Below are positions 55,057-63,370 of a DNA stretch of 64,000 nt, piece after piece. The stretch comes from Secundilactobacillus silagincola (lineage in GTDB: Bacteria; Bacillota; Bacilli; Lactobacillales; Lactobacillaceae), in the NCBI RefSeq assembly GCF_002583405.1, contig NZ_BCMJ01000004.1:1-64000 (forward strand), read 5' to 3'. Made by a program: the position numbers and the translations under genes. Every line of letters starts with the position of its first letter. Position 1 is the stretch's first letter. The notes beneath the pieces were generated by a model, which worked only from the letters and a program-made list of their open reading frames with translations, was not told the origin of the DNA and did not search any database.

Positions 55057-56868
55057 TTATCCCATCACACCAAGTTGATAAGGAAGATTCCGCTGATCCA
55101 CAAAACCAACCTCAATGGGCTTATCAGCTGCCTTAGCTAGTAATACTTCAGATTCATAATTATCGGTTAGAAATTGAGAATGTTCAAAACCATTTAACCA
55201 ATACAAAAGATTTATATTGGAAGCCATGTCATGATTAAGTAAAGTTAGTGCATCATTGTCAACTGTCTTTAGCAGTTTTCGATAACCATCATTATCTAAG
55301 AATCCTACGAAAACACCCTTTGATTCAAAATGATTCTGTAACCACCATGTAGTGAACTGTTCAGCATTCTCAAAAGTTGCCATTATTTGACCAGTTTGAT
55401 TCAATAATTTAACCGCTACTACCTCGTTTTGATCATAAACAACATCTAAAACTTCAGTACCACTCTGTGTATAGTATTCATCGTGTTGTTGCGTACCATC
55501 TTCATTAAAAAGACTACGTTCGACTAGCTGTCCCTGTGGACTAATTATTCTAGTCTCAATCAATTTATCATTCTGGTAATAGTTAACATCAGCAATGTTT
55601 TGTCCTGCATCATAATAATGAATTTTTTGAATAGTACCGTCATCAAAAGTTAACGTTCGTTCAATGTGATCCTCGTCCCATTCATCACTAACTGCATCTG
55701 TTCGTAATTGGAACTTGGCCGCTAACTCACCCTGCTTCTGCAGGTTTAACAGCGGATTATAAACATTCACCTCAAGTTGGGAAATACTCAACGCTTCAAT
55801 CCAAGAATTGAAGTTATCATTTACATTTAACGAAAACTGAGAAGTATACAGGCTAATTTTCTGCATACCTTTATCAATTAAAAAGCCAACAACTCTTTTT
55901 AACTCTGATAATCGATTGTCACCAATATCATCCATATCAATGAGGTATTCTTTTTGTCCATCAATGACCAGCGTGTTCACTGGATAATCGCTGCCAAGCC
56001 AATTATTAATTTCTTTCTGCACAGCGTCCAGTTCATCTTGAAATGGTGCCATTTTCTCTTTTAATTCTGCAATAATCTGCTCATTTGCAGCCATCTTAGA
56101 TTCTGCTTCCCTTAGTTGATGGTTTTGATCATTATCTGCATCTTCAATTTCTTTTTTCTTCTGTTCAATTTTAGCTCGATTATCTTTCAGCTGTGCTTGC
56201 TTCGCCATTAAATCTTGACGAATTTGTTTTAATTCAGCCTTTGAATGGGTGTAAGTCTGATTAAGTTTCTCAATATTTTGATTAGTTTCCACCCGCTCAC
56301 GCTCATTCTCTTCGATAGCCGTCCGTAGCTTGTCAACATGTGCAATAATCAGCGCTGGATCCTTCTCTTCTTTAAGCTGAGTGGCTAAATCCGCAGATTG
56401 TTTTTCTAAGCCTGATTGTTTTTGAGTTAAACTCTGAAGTTGCTGACCCATTGGCCGATTTTTTTCAACATGTTCTTTAGCTTCGTTCTGTAATCCAGCT
56501 ATCTCCTGATTCAGTTGACTATTTTGTCGCTTAATAGACTGTGTTTCAGCATCAACTTGTTCTGACTGCTGAGATAACAAAGTATTTTTAATTTCCATGT
56601 TTTGGGTGATAACTTGCTGCACTTGGATCATCTGAGCTTGTATATCATCTATTTTTGTTTGAATAGCAATTTTGTTTCTAAATAAGCTCGCGGATAATTT
56701 TTGACGAGTCAGATTAAATTGTTTAGCTATGTCAGAAAGATTCTTTTTATACTTGTCAGCCCCACTATCTAGTTCAACTCCTGTGGGATTCTGAGGTTCA
56801 ACTTTGTTCAAGTTATTTGTGTTATTTTTATAGTTTTTACTTGATTTAAATAAATCCTTAAATGCCAT
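55057..56868 (-). CDS. Coiled-coil protein with GtfA/GtfB-like C-terminal half, paralogue 1
   Basis: ATG 56868 gives 603 residues beginning MAFKDLFKSSK. The layout equals the next gene: a short amphipathic start, a disordered stretch, a coiled coil from about 45 to 305, then a globular half. The latter has NNWLGSDYPVNTLVID, VYNPLLNLQKQGELAAKFQL, a run of strand motifs (NYYQNDKLIETRIISPQGQLVERSLFNEDGTQQHDEYY) and the shared end DQRNLPYQLGV. There is no signal peptide or membrane helix, so it is cytoplasmic, possibly membrane-associated through the first helix. It lies directly downstream of the S-layer gene terminator. A role in S-layer or surface-protein export or modification is inferred only from position and the GtfA/B-like pattern. 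Confidence 0.8.
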   Translation of the reverse strand: MAFKDLFKSSKNYKNNTNNLNKVEPQNPTGVELDSGADKYKKNLSDIAKQFNLTRQKLSASLFRNKIAIQTKIDDIQAQMIQVQQVITQNMEIKNTLLSQQSEQVDAETQSIKRQNSQLNQEIAGLQNEAKEHVEKNRPMGQQLQSLTQKQSGLEKQSADLATQLKEEKDPALIIAHVDKLRTAIEENERERVETNQNIEKLNQTYTHSKAELKQIRQDLMAKQAQLKDNRAKIEQKKKEIEDADNDQNHQLREAESKMAANEQIIAELKEKMAPFQDELDAVQKEINNWLGSDYPVNTLVIDGQKEYLIDMDDIGDNRLSELKRVVGFLIDKGMQKISLYTSQFSLNVNDNFNSWIEALSISQLEVNVYNPLLNLQKQGELAAKFQLRTDAVSDEWDEDHIERTLTFDDGTIQKIHYYDAGQNIADVNYYQNDKLIETRIISPQGQLVERSLFNEDGTQQHDEYYTQSGTEVLDVVYDQNEVVAVKLLNQTGQIMATFENAEQFTTWWLQNHFESKGVFVGFLDNDGYRKLLKTVDNDALTLLNHDMASNINLLYWLNGFEHSQFLTDNYESEVLLAKAADKPIEVGFVDQRNLPYQLGVMG

Positions 56869-56941
56869 TAGCGCTCCCACTTTCGAACTTTAGAATTTCG
56901 GATAACTACATTATAGCATTTCAGAAAAAGTGTTATGTAAT

Positions 56942-56977
56942 AAAAAAGGATTCGCTCTAAGAGCGAATCCTTTTCGT
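56942..56977 (-). terminator. Terminator of the S-layer gene
   Basis: AAAAGGATTCGCTCT and AGAGCGAATCCTTTTTT form a long stem with T-runs. Confidence 0.92.
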
Positions 56978-57010
56978 CTATTATCTATAAATTAACTAAG
57001 AAATTAGTTA

Positions 57011-58285
57011 TTATTTGTAGATGATAGTTGATTGTCCACCGTAAGTTGCAGGTGAAACAGTGTCAAGAGTATAAGTTGTGTTGCCAACCTTGATAGTACC
57101 TAAGCCTTGAGCTACAAGAGCAGCCTTGATAGTATCGCTAGATACTGACAAGCCACCTTGACCATTCAATGCATTAGAAGCAGCAGTGAATTTAGCCATT
57201 GCACTAGTTGGGTCAGTAACATTGTTGAAGTTAAGTGATGAAGTTAAACCAGTAGTTGCATCTTTAGTAGCACCTACAAAGTTAACATTAGCATTTGCAT
57301 TAGCCTTAACGTAATAAGTTACGCTTGAGCCTTTAGTTGCAACTGCAGCCTTAGCAGAATCACCAAATGAATCAGAACCATTGTTATTGCCGTTTACAAG
57401 TGAGTAACCTGCAGGAACAGCGCCCTTAACAGCTTGTAATGCAGCTGGAGTGTCAGCAGTAAGGTTCATAGTTTGGTTAGCTAAAGCAGCGTTGTCAGCC
57501 TTGAATGGAACTACGTATGAACCAACAGTCTTAGCAGTTGATTGTTCAACATAGTTAACAGTAACACCTTCTGAAGCTGGTACTTCAGAAGTCTTAGTTA
57601 AAGCGCTCTTTAAGATCCAACCACTGTATTGGCTGTTGGTTGCATCAGTAACGTAAACCCAAGTGTCGCCTTCGCGAGTACGAGTGGCTTGCTTGCTGAC
57701 CTTCAATAAGTCTTTACCAATCTTAGTACCGTCAGTAGTTGTACGGCCAAGCTTGTATTGAGTCCAAGCTGGTGCAGTATAAGTAGTTGCAGTACCATCG
57801 TTAGCAGTACCTGGCTTAGCGATGTTGTAGTAACCATCAGTGTCAGATGTAGTTAATGATGCAGTAGTGTCAGTAGTAGTGGTGTATGACTTGATACCAC
57901 CGTTAAATTGTTGTTGTACGGTACCACCGTAAACCCATCCACGGTATGCTTTGTCAAAAGTTACAACCTTGTAGTAAACTGAACCGCGGTTAGTAACAGC
58001 TTGTCCGTATACACGAACGTTGTCTTGACCCTTAGTTGAATCCTTGATCTTGTTAAGAGTAGTAGTTGAAGCAACTACCTTGGCACCCTTAACAGTACCT
58101 GGCTTAGTGTAAATAGCGTTGGTACCAGTGAAAGCAACGTTACGATCTGAAGCGGCAGCAGTTAATGCTGGGTTAGATGTAACAGTTGCGGCAGCTGAAG
58201 CGTTAGCAGTTGTTGCGCCAGCAACAGCAGCAAATGAAACTGCAGCTAAACCTAAATAAAGAGACTTCTTTAAACTAGATTGCAT
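57011..58285 (-). CDS. S-layer protein (L. brevis SlpA type)
   Basis: ATG 58285, seven bases after GGAGGAA, gives a 424-residue precursor starting MQSSLKKSLYLGLAAVSFAAVAG, almost the signal peptide I recall for L. brevis SlpA. The mature part has the two wall-binding repeats (RNVAFTGTNAIYTKPGTVKGAKVVAST; RGSVYYKVVTFDKAYRGWVYGG), then VTVNYVEQSTAKTVGSYVVPF and a C-terminal assembly domain rich in Ala, Thr, Asn and Val with few Lys and no Cys. The amino acid and codon use, strong ribosome site, strong promoter and tight terminator all fit a highly expressed lattice protein. It is the best candidate for the main S-layer subunit, since B and C are less regular. Confidence 0.9.
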   Translation of the reverse strand: MQSSLKKSLYLGLAAVSFAAVAGATTANASAAATVTSNPALTAAASDRNVAFTGTNAIYTKPGTVKGAKVVASTTTLNKIKDSTKGQDNVRVYGQAVTNRGSVYYKVVTFDKAYRGWVYGGTVQQQFNGGIKSYTTTTDTTASLTTSDTDGYYNIAKPGTANDGTATTYTAPAWTQYKLGRTTTDGTKIGKDLLKVSKQATRTREGDTWVYVTDATNSQYSGWILKSALTKTSEVPASEGVTVNYVEQSTAKTVGSYVVPFKADNAALANQTMNLTADTPAALQAVKGAVPAGYSLVNGNNNGSDSFGDSAKAAVATKGSSVTYYVKANANANVNFVGATKDATTGLTSSLNFNNVTDPTSAMAKFTAASNALNGQGGLSVSSDTIKAALVAQGLGTIKVGNTTYTLDTVSPATYGGQSTIIYK

Positions 58286-58332
58286 GTGAAATTCCTCCAA
58301 ACATATATTTATGTAACTCATCAAGCATAAAC

Positions 58333-58361
58333 AGTATACACAATATCCAGCGGAATGTTAA
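58333..58361 (-). promoter_or_regulatory. Strong promoter of the S-layer gene
   Basis: TTAACA, 17 bases, then TGTGTATACT, an extended -10, about 48 bases before the ATG. The upstream stretch to 58590 is AT-rich and may hold further promoters (L. brevis slpA is known to have two), but I cannot place one. Confidence 0.7.
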
Positions 58362-58594
58362 GTAAAATAATTACCACAACAACTTTTGAACACTGCATAT
58401 CGAGTTCTTGACTCTATAAGAGAGTCTAACGCATCCCCCAAAGGTCTTCAAGAATAATGCCCAATTTGTAGCTTGCTTGTAATAATTTCACATATTTGAA
58501 AAATGAAAAATCACGATGAAAGCCTATACATGCTTACCTTTGATGATGCCTACCATATTATCGTGTCATAATCTGTAACATTAACATTACAAAT

Positions 58595-58643
58595 TAAAAC
58601 AGCGCTTTTCGCATAAAAGTTTATGCAGGAAAGCGCTGTTATC
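58595..58643 (-). terminator. Terminator of the CAP protein gene
   Basis: AACAGCGCTTTCCTGCATAAA pairs with TTTATGCGAAAAGCGCTGTT, then TTAATTTG, about 85 bases after the stop. Confidence 0.75.
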
Positions 58644-58727
58644 GTGTTTAAAATAATTATTTTTTTATTTTAAAAAAAGTTGAATTCAGTATTAATCTAA
58701 GAAATCATACGATGACTAGTAAACGTC

Positions 58728-59957
58728 CTAATTAATGTCCCCAACCTTAAACAGCTTAGTTGTATAAGTATAACCGGAGCCTAACCCATCGGCCGTAATA
58801 TTAACCGTATAGGAATGATTTGCTTGGATCATGGCATCTTTTGGCTGATAGGAAATAGAGGTATTAAAGTCTCCATATCCACCATCCGTTACGAGCACAC
58901 CCGAAACTGGCACGTTCTTTTTAGCCGTATTATCAGTGAGTGTAATCTTAGCTGATTTAGTGTCTAGTGATTGCGGCAATGACAGCGACCAGCGAGTACC
59001 TGATACCCATTCCCATGGAAAGACGGTTTTGTTTGGAAAGGCAACTGGTTGACTTGGCGTTGCGTCAGAATAGTCGTTCATGTCAAACACGCGGAGATCA
59101 TTGTAATCCCCGGCTTGCCCGACACCGACTTCATTAATACCGCCTAGTAGCCACTCACGGTGACCAGGATCATCGTTACCACTATCGTTCAAGTAGCCGG
59201 TAACCGTATCGTAGGCACCGGTGTATCCTTCAGCCAAATTACTTTGGTTCGTGGCATCTACTCCTGCTTGCCAGTCAGAGTTAGAAACAAAGCTTGGTTT
59301 ACTGAACCCGACTAATCCGTGTGACAGTCCTTGATCAGCAGCTGCTAACGTAGCAGCACCCATCTGTGCTGAAGAGTTCCACGCCGAATTAGCGGTTACT
59401 GACGGTAACCCGTAAAGGCCACGAGCAAGATTAATCGTACGTACAGTGTTGTTTACATAGCTATCACTGAGTTTCCCAGCAGCAAAATGACTCTTAGTCA
59501 CTGGTTTTACGCTATACATATTTTTGGTACTGTTGCCAATACTTTTAGCTGTGGCTTTAAACTGATTGACCGTCGCAAGTTCAGTTGGTGAATAAATCTT
59601 AGATAGATCTTGTGCTGGCGCGGCTTTCTTCAAGTATCCGTGCCACACCCAACCTGTCTTATTGCCGACTTTGAACTTATAGTAAATCGATGACTTCCCG
59701 TTCTTAGTCACGTGAGCGGCATAGTAGCCCGTGACTTTAGTGCCGAATGATTTCAGTGTGCCCTTTTTATGGGTTAGTGAGGCCGTGGAATAAACCGTCG
59801 CACTTGATTTAGTCACCGTATAAGTTGCATTCTTAATGTTCTCATACGACCGCACCTTGGTCTTAGCACTAGCCTGTGTTGGTACTAAAGCTCCCCCAGC
59901 GAAGATACCAAAGCTAAGCCCGATTACTGTCAGTTTTCTTAAGTATTTGTGTTTCAT
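58728..59957 (-). CDS. Secreted CAP/SCP-domain protein with SH3-like wall module
   Basis: ATG 59957 follows AAGGGGAAG and gives 409 residues. The signal peptide ends ASA-KT. Residues about 35-115 form an SH3-like module ending GWVWHGYLKK, shared with the metalloprotease at 42010. The CAP domain (about 150-290) has NLARGLYGLPSVTANSAWNSSAQMGA, LSHGL, NLAEGY and GHREWLL, matching the family signature including the two histidines. A C-terminal beta-rich domain (about 300-409) follows. CAP proteins are secreted with diverse roles; in bacteria they are mostly uncharacterised. It is a single-gene unit between the S-layer gene and the aminotransferase gene. Confidence 0.88.
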   Translation of the reverse strand: MKHKYLRKLTVIGLSFGIFAGGALVPTQASAKTKVRSYENIKNATYTVTKSSATVYSTASLTHKKGTLKSFGTKVTGYYAAHVTKNGKSSIYYKFKVGNKTGWVWHGYLKKAAPAQDLSKIYSPTELATVNQFKATAKSIGNSTKNMYSVKPVTKSHFAAGKLSDSYVNNTVRTINLARGLYGLPSVTANSAWNSSAQMGAATLAAADQGLSHGLVGFSKPSFVSNSDWQAGVDATNQSNLAEGYTGAYDTVTGYLNDSGNDDPGHREWLLGGINEVGVGQAGDYNDLRVFDMNDYSDATPSQPVAFPNKTVFPWEWVSGTRWSLSLPQSLDTKSAKITLTDNTAKKNVPVSGVLVTDGGYGDFNTSISYQPKDAMIQANHSYTVNITADGLGSGYTYTTKLFKVGDIN

Positions 59958-60070
59958 GACACTTCCCCTTCCTAAATCAAACGGCTTCCCTTCTAGCAAC
60001 GTGACACATAAGTACCCCTTTATAATAGCATTCACCTGCGTGAAATTTAATCACTTTTTTCTCATTACTT

Positions 60071-61276
60071 CTATATTAATTGTCCTGCATGCGTCAACAA
60101 CGTTCCCAATCGTTTCATGCCGTCATCAATCTCAGCTGGTGTCAGCCCCGTGAAGTTCAGGCGCATGCCATTAGTGTGATTCTTATACGCATAGAAGTTC
60201 TTAGATGGCACGTAGGCAATATGCTGGTTAGGCGTTGCTTCATTATATAGGAGATCCGTGGTGTTGATGGCGTCATTAACCGTGACCCAGGTGAAGAAGC
60301 CGCCTTCTGGTTTGGTTGCAGATACACCTTCTGGCAGGTACTTCTGGCACGCGGCAATCATGGCCTGCATCCGTACCACGTACTCTTGATTGAGCTTTGC
60401 GATATGGTCATCCAGACTGTTATTAGCTAGGAAGTGATTGATCGCCTGTGCGGTGATGTTCGGCACTTCCAAATCAGCGGCTTCCTTCAACTTATAAAGT
60501 TGTTGGATAATCGCCTTGTCTGCTACTAGCCAGCCAGTCCGCAACGTTGGCATCAGCACCTTGGAAAAACTTGATAGGAAGATCACTCTGCCCTCGGTGT
60601 CAAAGTGTTTAATACTTGGCAATGATTTGCCGGTATAGCGCAGTTCACGGTATGGCGTGTCCTCCAATACGATAAAATGATACTTGTTGGCTAATTCAAC
60701 TACTTTTTGACGTTTTTCTAAGGACATGGTGACACCGCCTGGGTTGTGGAAGTCAGAAACGGTGTAGAGAAACTTGATCTCTGGGTGCTGTTTCAAGGTT
60801 GCTTCCAACTGATCAGTGTTCAATCCGTCGTTCTCTAATTCGACTTCATAATAGGTAGGTTCGTACATATCAAACGATGACAGGGCGCCCACATAGGTTG
60901 GTGCTTCGACCACCATGGCGTCACCCTTGTTCAGCAACGCTTTAGCCACCAGATCGATTCCCTGCTGACCGCCAGCCGTTAACATGACGTTTTCAGCGGT
61001 GACATTTTCAATCTGCATCTTGTCCATGGCACGTTGGGCTAAGCGTTCACGCAATTCCACGGGACCATCTACTGTGTGGTATTGAAAGGTGTGGTTGCCC
61101 TCTGCTGCCATGGCATCCAAGTAGGCCTGCTGCATGGCATGAGCAGGAAATAAACTTTCCGCTGGCGCCCCAGCAGTAAACTTGATGGCATCTTCATAGT
61201 CCATCACCGGGAACAGTCCGGCTAATCGTGACGGTACCTCTGGCTGAACACGGGTTGCAAACAGGTTATTATCCAT
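60071..61276 (-). CDS. PLP-dependent aminotransferase, class I/II (aromatic/2-aminoadipate type)
   Basis: ATG 61276 follows GAGGT and gives 401 residues. Fold-type I motifs are clear: FTAGAPAESLFP, AGGQQGIDLVAKALLNKGD, the Asp-bearing YTVSDFHNPGGVTMS, and the PLP lysine in SSFSKVLMPTLRTGW. A C-terminal Arg is in GMRLNFTGL. The set resembles LysN/MocR-related aminotransferases acting on aromatic or branched amino acids, a step in amino acid catabolism. It is divergent from a LysR regulator gene with a structured 170-base spacer, so regulation by that LysR protein is likely. Confidence 0.9.
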   Translation of the reverse strand: MDNNLFATRVQPEVPSRLAGLFPVMDYEDAIKFTAGAPAESLFPAHAMQQAYLDAMAAEGNHTFQYHTVDGPVELRERLAQRAMDKMQIENVTAENVMLTAGGQQGIDLVAKALLNKGDAMVVEAPTYVGALSSFDMYEPTYYEVELENDGLNTDQLEATLKQHPEIKFLYTVSDFHNPGGVTMSLEKRQKVVELANKYHFIVLEDTPYRELRYTGKSLPSIKHFDTEGRVIFLSSFSKVLMPTLRTGWLVADKAIIQQLYKLKEAADLEVPNITAQAINHFLANNSLDDHIAKLNQEYVVRMQAMIAACQKYLPEGVSATKPEGGFFTWVTVNDAINTTDLLYNEATPNQHIAYVPSKNFYAYKNHTNGMRLNFTGLTPAEIDDGMKRLGTLLTHAGQLI

Positions 61277-61366
61277 AATGTATACCTCACCTTTCATCTC
61301 ATGACACGGTGTATTTTACTAATTTGCCTATATGGTATACTCTTTGTTAGTATTCGTATAGTTCAA

Positions 61367-61421
61367 GTTGCTCATATTTAGGTGAAAGTCCTTCACCTGT
61401 GCTGTTAATGTATGAGCAAGC
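61367..61421. promoter_or_regulatory. Nested inverted repeat between the aminotransferase and LysR genes
   Basis: TTGCTCATA (61368-61376) pairs with TATGAGCAA (61411-61419) and encloses a second perfect hairpin, AGGTGAA/TTCACCT (61380-61398). It lies in the divergent promoter region. A LysR operator or a small structured leader is possible. The plus strand also has TTGCCTATATGGTATACT to its left, a likely -10 (TATACT). Confidence 0.5.
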
Positions 61422-61461
61422 TTTAATTGGTTGATAATGTTATCTAATGGAGGTACGATTC

Positions 61462-62361
61462 ATGATTCCTTTTGCTTACCAAGTCTTTAGTACCGTGATT
61501 CAGGAAGGTACCTTTCAAAAAGCTGCTTTAAAGCTGAACGTGACGCCCAGCGCGATCAGCCATTCGATTACCCAACTGGAAAATGAACTGGGCTTTCCTA
61601 TCTTCATCCGTTCCCGTTCTGGTGCAGAACTGACTGCCAACGGTAGAACGATATTACCCATTATCCAAGAGATTCTGAACAGTCAGGCGCGGCTGGAACA
61701 AGAAGCCGCTGACATCAACGGGTTGAATTCCGGTTCAATTCGCATCGGTGCGTTCTCATCCGTCTGCATTAACTGGTTGCCGCCCATTATTCAGTCATTT
61801 AAGAAACAATATCCAAATATCGACATTTCAGTGAGTCAATCAGGCTTTAATGAAATCGTACAGAACGTTAAAAACGGAACGCTGGATCTGGGATTTGCTG
61901 TGATGCCGGTTAGTGAGAACTTAATTGTAGATGATCTGGTCAAAGATGAGATCTACTGTGTGGCGCCAAAAGGCTTCGTTCCGAAAAATAAAAAGTCCGT
62001 TACCAACGAAGATCTGGAAGACCGCGACTTCATCCTGCAATCCGGTGATTACGACCGTGATACTAAAGCGGCACTGGACTACTACGGTATTCAGCCAAAC
62101 CTGATTCACTTCTCCATTGATGACCAGTCTATCGTTGCCATGGTGGAAGCCGGACTGGGATTGGGAATTCTGCCGGAACTAGCGTTGCAGAAAATCATTG
62201 GAGATGTGGCCGTGTATCCGTTTGAGCATCCTTTCTACCGGTCAATTGGGCTGGCAACGTCGGCGGTGCAAGCGAAGGCACCTTCTACGCAGAAGATGAT
62301 TGAGACGATTAAGGCGTTTGTGGGGAAGAAGTATCCGGAAGCGCTGTTGGTACGGAGTTAG
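61462..62361 (+). CDS. LysR-family transcriptional regulator
   Basis: ATG 61462 follows GGAGGT at seven bases (the ATG at 61447 overlaps that site), giving 299 residues. The N-terminal winged helix is typical: FSTVIQEGTFQKAALKLNVTPSAISHSITQLENELGFPIFIRSRSGAELT. A linker helix and periplasmic-binding-protein-like effector domain follow, with SIRIGAFSSVCINWLPPIIQSF and GLGLGILPELAL. It probably controls the divergent aminotransferase gene and itself; the effector is unknown. Confidence 0.93.
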   Translation: MIPFAYQVFSTVIQEGTFQKAALKLNVTPSAISHSITQLENELGFPIFIRSRSGAELTANGRTILPIIQEILNSQARLEQEAADINGLNSGSIRIGAFSSVCINWLPPIIQSFKKQYPNIDISVSQSGFNEIVQNVKNGTLDLGFAVMPVSENLIVDDLVKDEIYCVAPKGFVPKNKKSVTNEDLEDRDFILQSGDYDRDTKAALDYYGIQPNLIHFSIDDQSIVAMVEAGLGLGILPELALQKIIGDVAVYPFEHPFYRSIGLATSAVQAKAPSTQKMIETIKAFVGKKYPEALLVRS

Positions 62362-62383
62362 TGTGGCGTTGATGTTATCTAGT

Positions 62384-62503
62384 GGAAACGTGCTCAGTAG
62401 CTCTGAGCCCTGCCATGTAACTGAAAAGAGTGAGTTTCCCCAAGTTCAGGAAACCCACTCTTTTCAGTTACACTCTGGGCTCAACCCGAGCTACTTCACA
62501 CTC
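62384..62503 (-). repeat. Family 1 structured repeat overlapping the end of gene 62491
   Basis: Ends GGAAACGTGCTC and TTCACACTC match. The central stem GTAACTGAAAAGAGTG with its complement is unusually long and perfect. The sense start GAGTGTGAAGTAG supplies the last codons and the TAG stop of the minus-strand gene. Confidence 0.85.
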
Positions 62504-63054
62504 TTAATTTTTCCCACCGCTATCGGCAACGTCACATGCTTATCATACTTCTCATTCAGATTACCACCCACTGTGTCAGGCAGCTTCACCGCATCCGGTA
62601 CACCATGGATGTAAATGACCCGCTTATCTAAATCCAGATCGTCCGTGCCAAAAACTTTCTTAAATTGTGCTTTTAAATCAGCTAACGGTACGTGTTTGAC
62701 ATATTTAAAGTGACCCTGATCATCAGAAACTGGATAAGTGTCGTTCGCAATATCCATCTGATGCGGTTCGGCGTCAAACGGCACCATCGTCGTACCAGAA
62801 ACAGCTTCTGTCTCTGGCAAATCGACCACGCCATCATGATTCACATCCTGTGCCATGGTGGCTGGCTGCGCATCTTTGCCATCCGTGAAACCATGAAAAT
62901 GTTCCCAATGCTGCATATTCTTTGGCGTATCGAACATCTCAACTTCAATGTGCAACGCATCGTCACTCACAGTGAATTCAGCGGTACCGTGTGGCTTGGT
63001 CCCAATGATTGCTTCATTCAGCGGTTTAATTTCCGCTACATACTTTTGAACCAT
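62491..63054 (-). CDS. Hypothetical acidic protein with an EF-hand-like loop
   Basis: ATG 63054, six bases after GGAGGAG, gives 187 residues without signal peptide. A central stretch HIEVEMFDTPKNMQHWEHFHGF carries several His. It is followed by DVNHDGVVDLPE, a good match to the DxNxDGxxDxxE calcium-binding loop, and DLDKRVIYIHGVP. The His-rich beta pattern faintly recalls CHRD or copper-zinc dismutase folds, but I cannot name it. The last four codons (S-V-K-stop) come from a family 1 repeat, so the native C-terminus probably ended near GKIK. Confidence 0.75.
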   Translation of the reverse strand: MVQKYVAEIKPLNEAIIGTKPHGTAEFTVSDDALHIEVEMFDTPKNMQHWEHFHGFTDGKDAQPATMAQDVNHDGVVDLPETEAVSGTTMVPFDAEPHQMDIANDTYPVSDDQGHFKYVKHVPLADLKAQFKKVFGTDDLDLDKRVIYIHGVPDAVKLPDTVGGNLNEKYDKHVTLPIAVGKIKSVK

Positions 63055-63178
63055 CGTTAACTCCTCCAATAATCAAATTTAAAAATTTAAAGTACTTATC
63101 CTACTCCAGCGCGTTTAGGATATAGGATGCCGCTCTTATTTTCAATTGATTAAGCTTAGAGAATTAATGGCTATATTT

Positions 63179-63213
63179 AAAAGCCTAGAGGCAAGACTCG
63201 TCTCTAGGCTTTT
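63179..63213 (-). terminator. Terminator of gene 63370, beyond a repeat
   Basis: AAAAGCCTAGAG and CTCTAGGCTTTT form a 12-bp stem. It follows the family 1 repeat at 63244-63370, placing that repeat inside the 3' untranslated region. Confidence 0.8.
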
Positions 63214-63243
63214 GGCTTACCCGGTTTGTTTTGGCAACTTTGC

Positions 63244-63370
63244 CTAAACGTGTTCAGGAGAGCAGAGACTTGCATCTAAGTCACTTCTGGCGGAACCCAC
63301 GTCAAAATACGACGTGCTTTCCGCCAGAAGCGCCTTAGACTCCAGTCTCTAATCGCTCTCCTTCACACTC
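63244..63370 (-). repeat. Family 1 structured repeat directly after gene 63370
   Basis: Sense start AGAGTGTGAAGGAGAGCG overlaps the TAG stop of the gene. The inner stem CTTCTGGCGGAA pairs with TTCCGCCAGAAG, and the terminal loop here is ACGTCGTATTTTGACGT, unlike the usual AAATCC loop. Confidence 0.85.
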
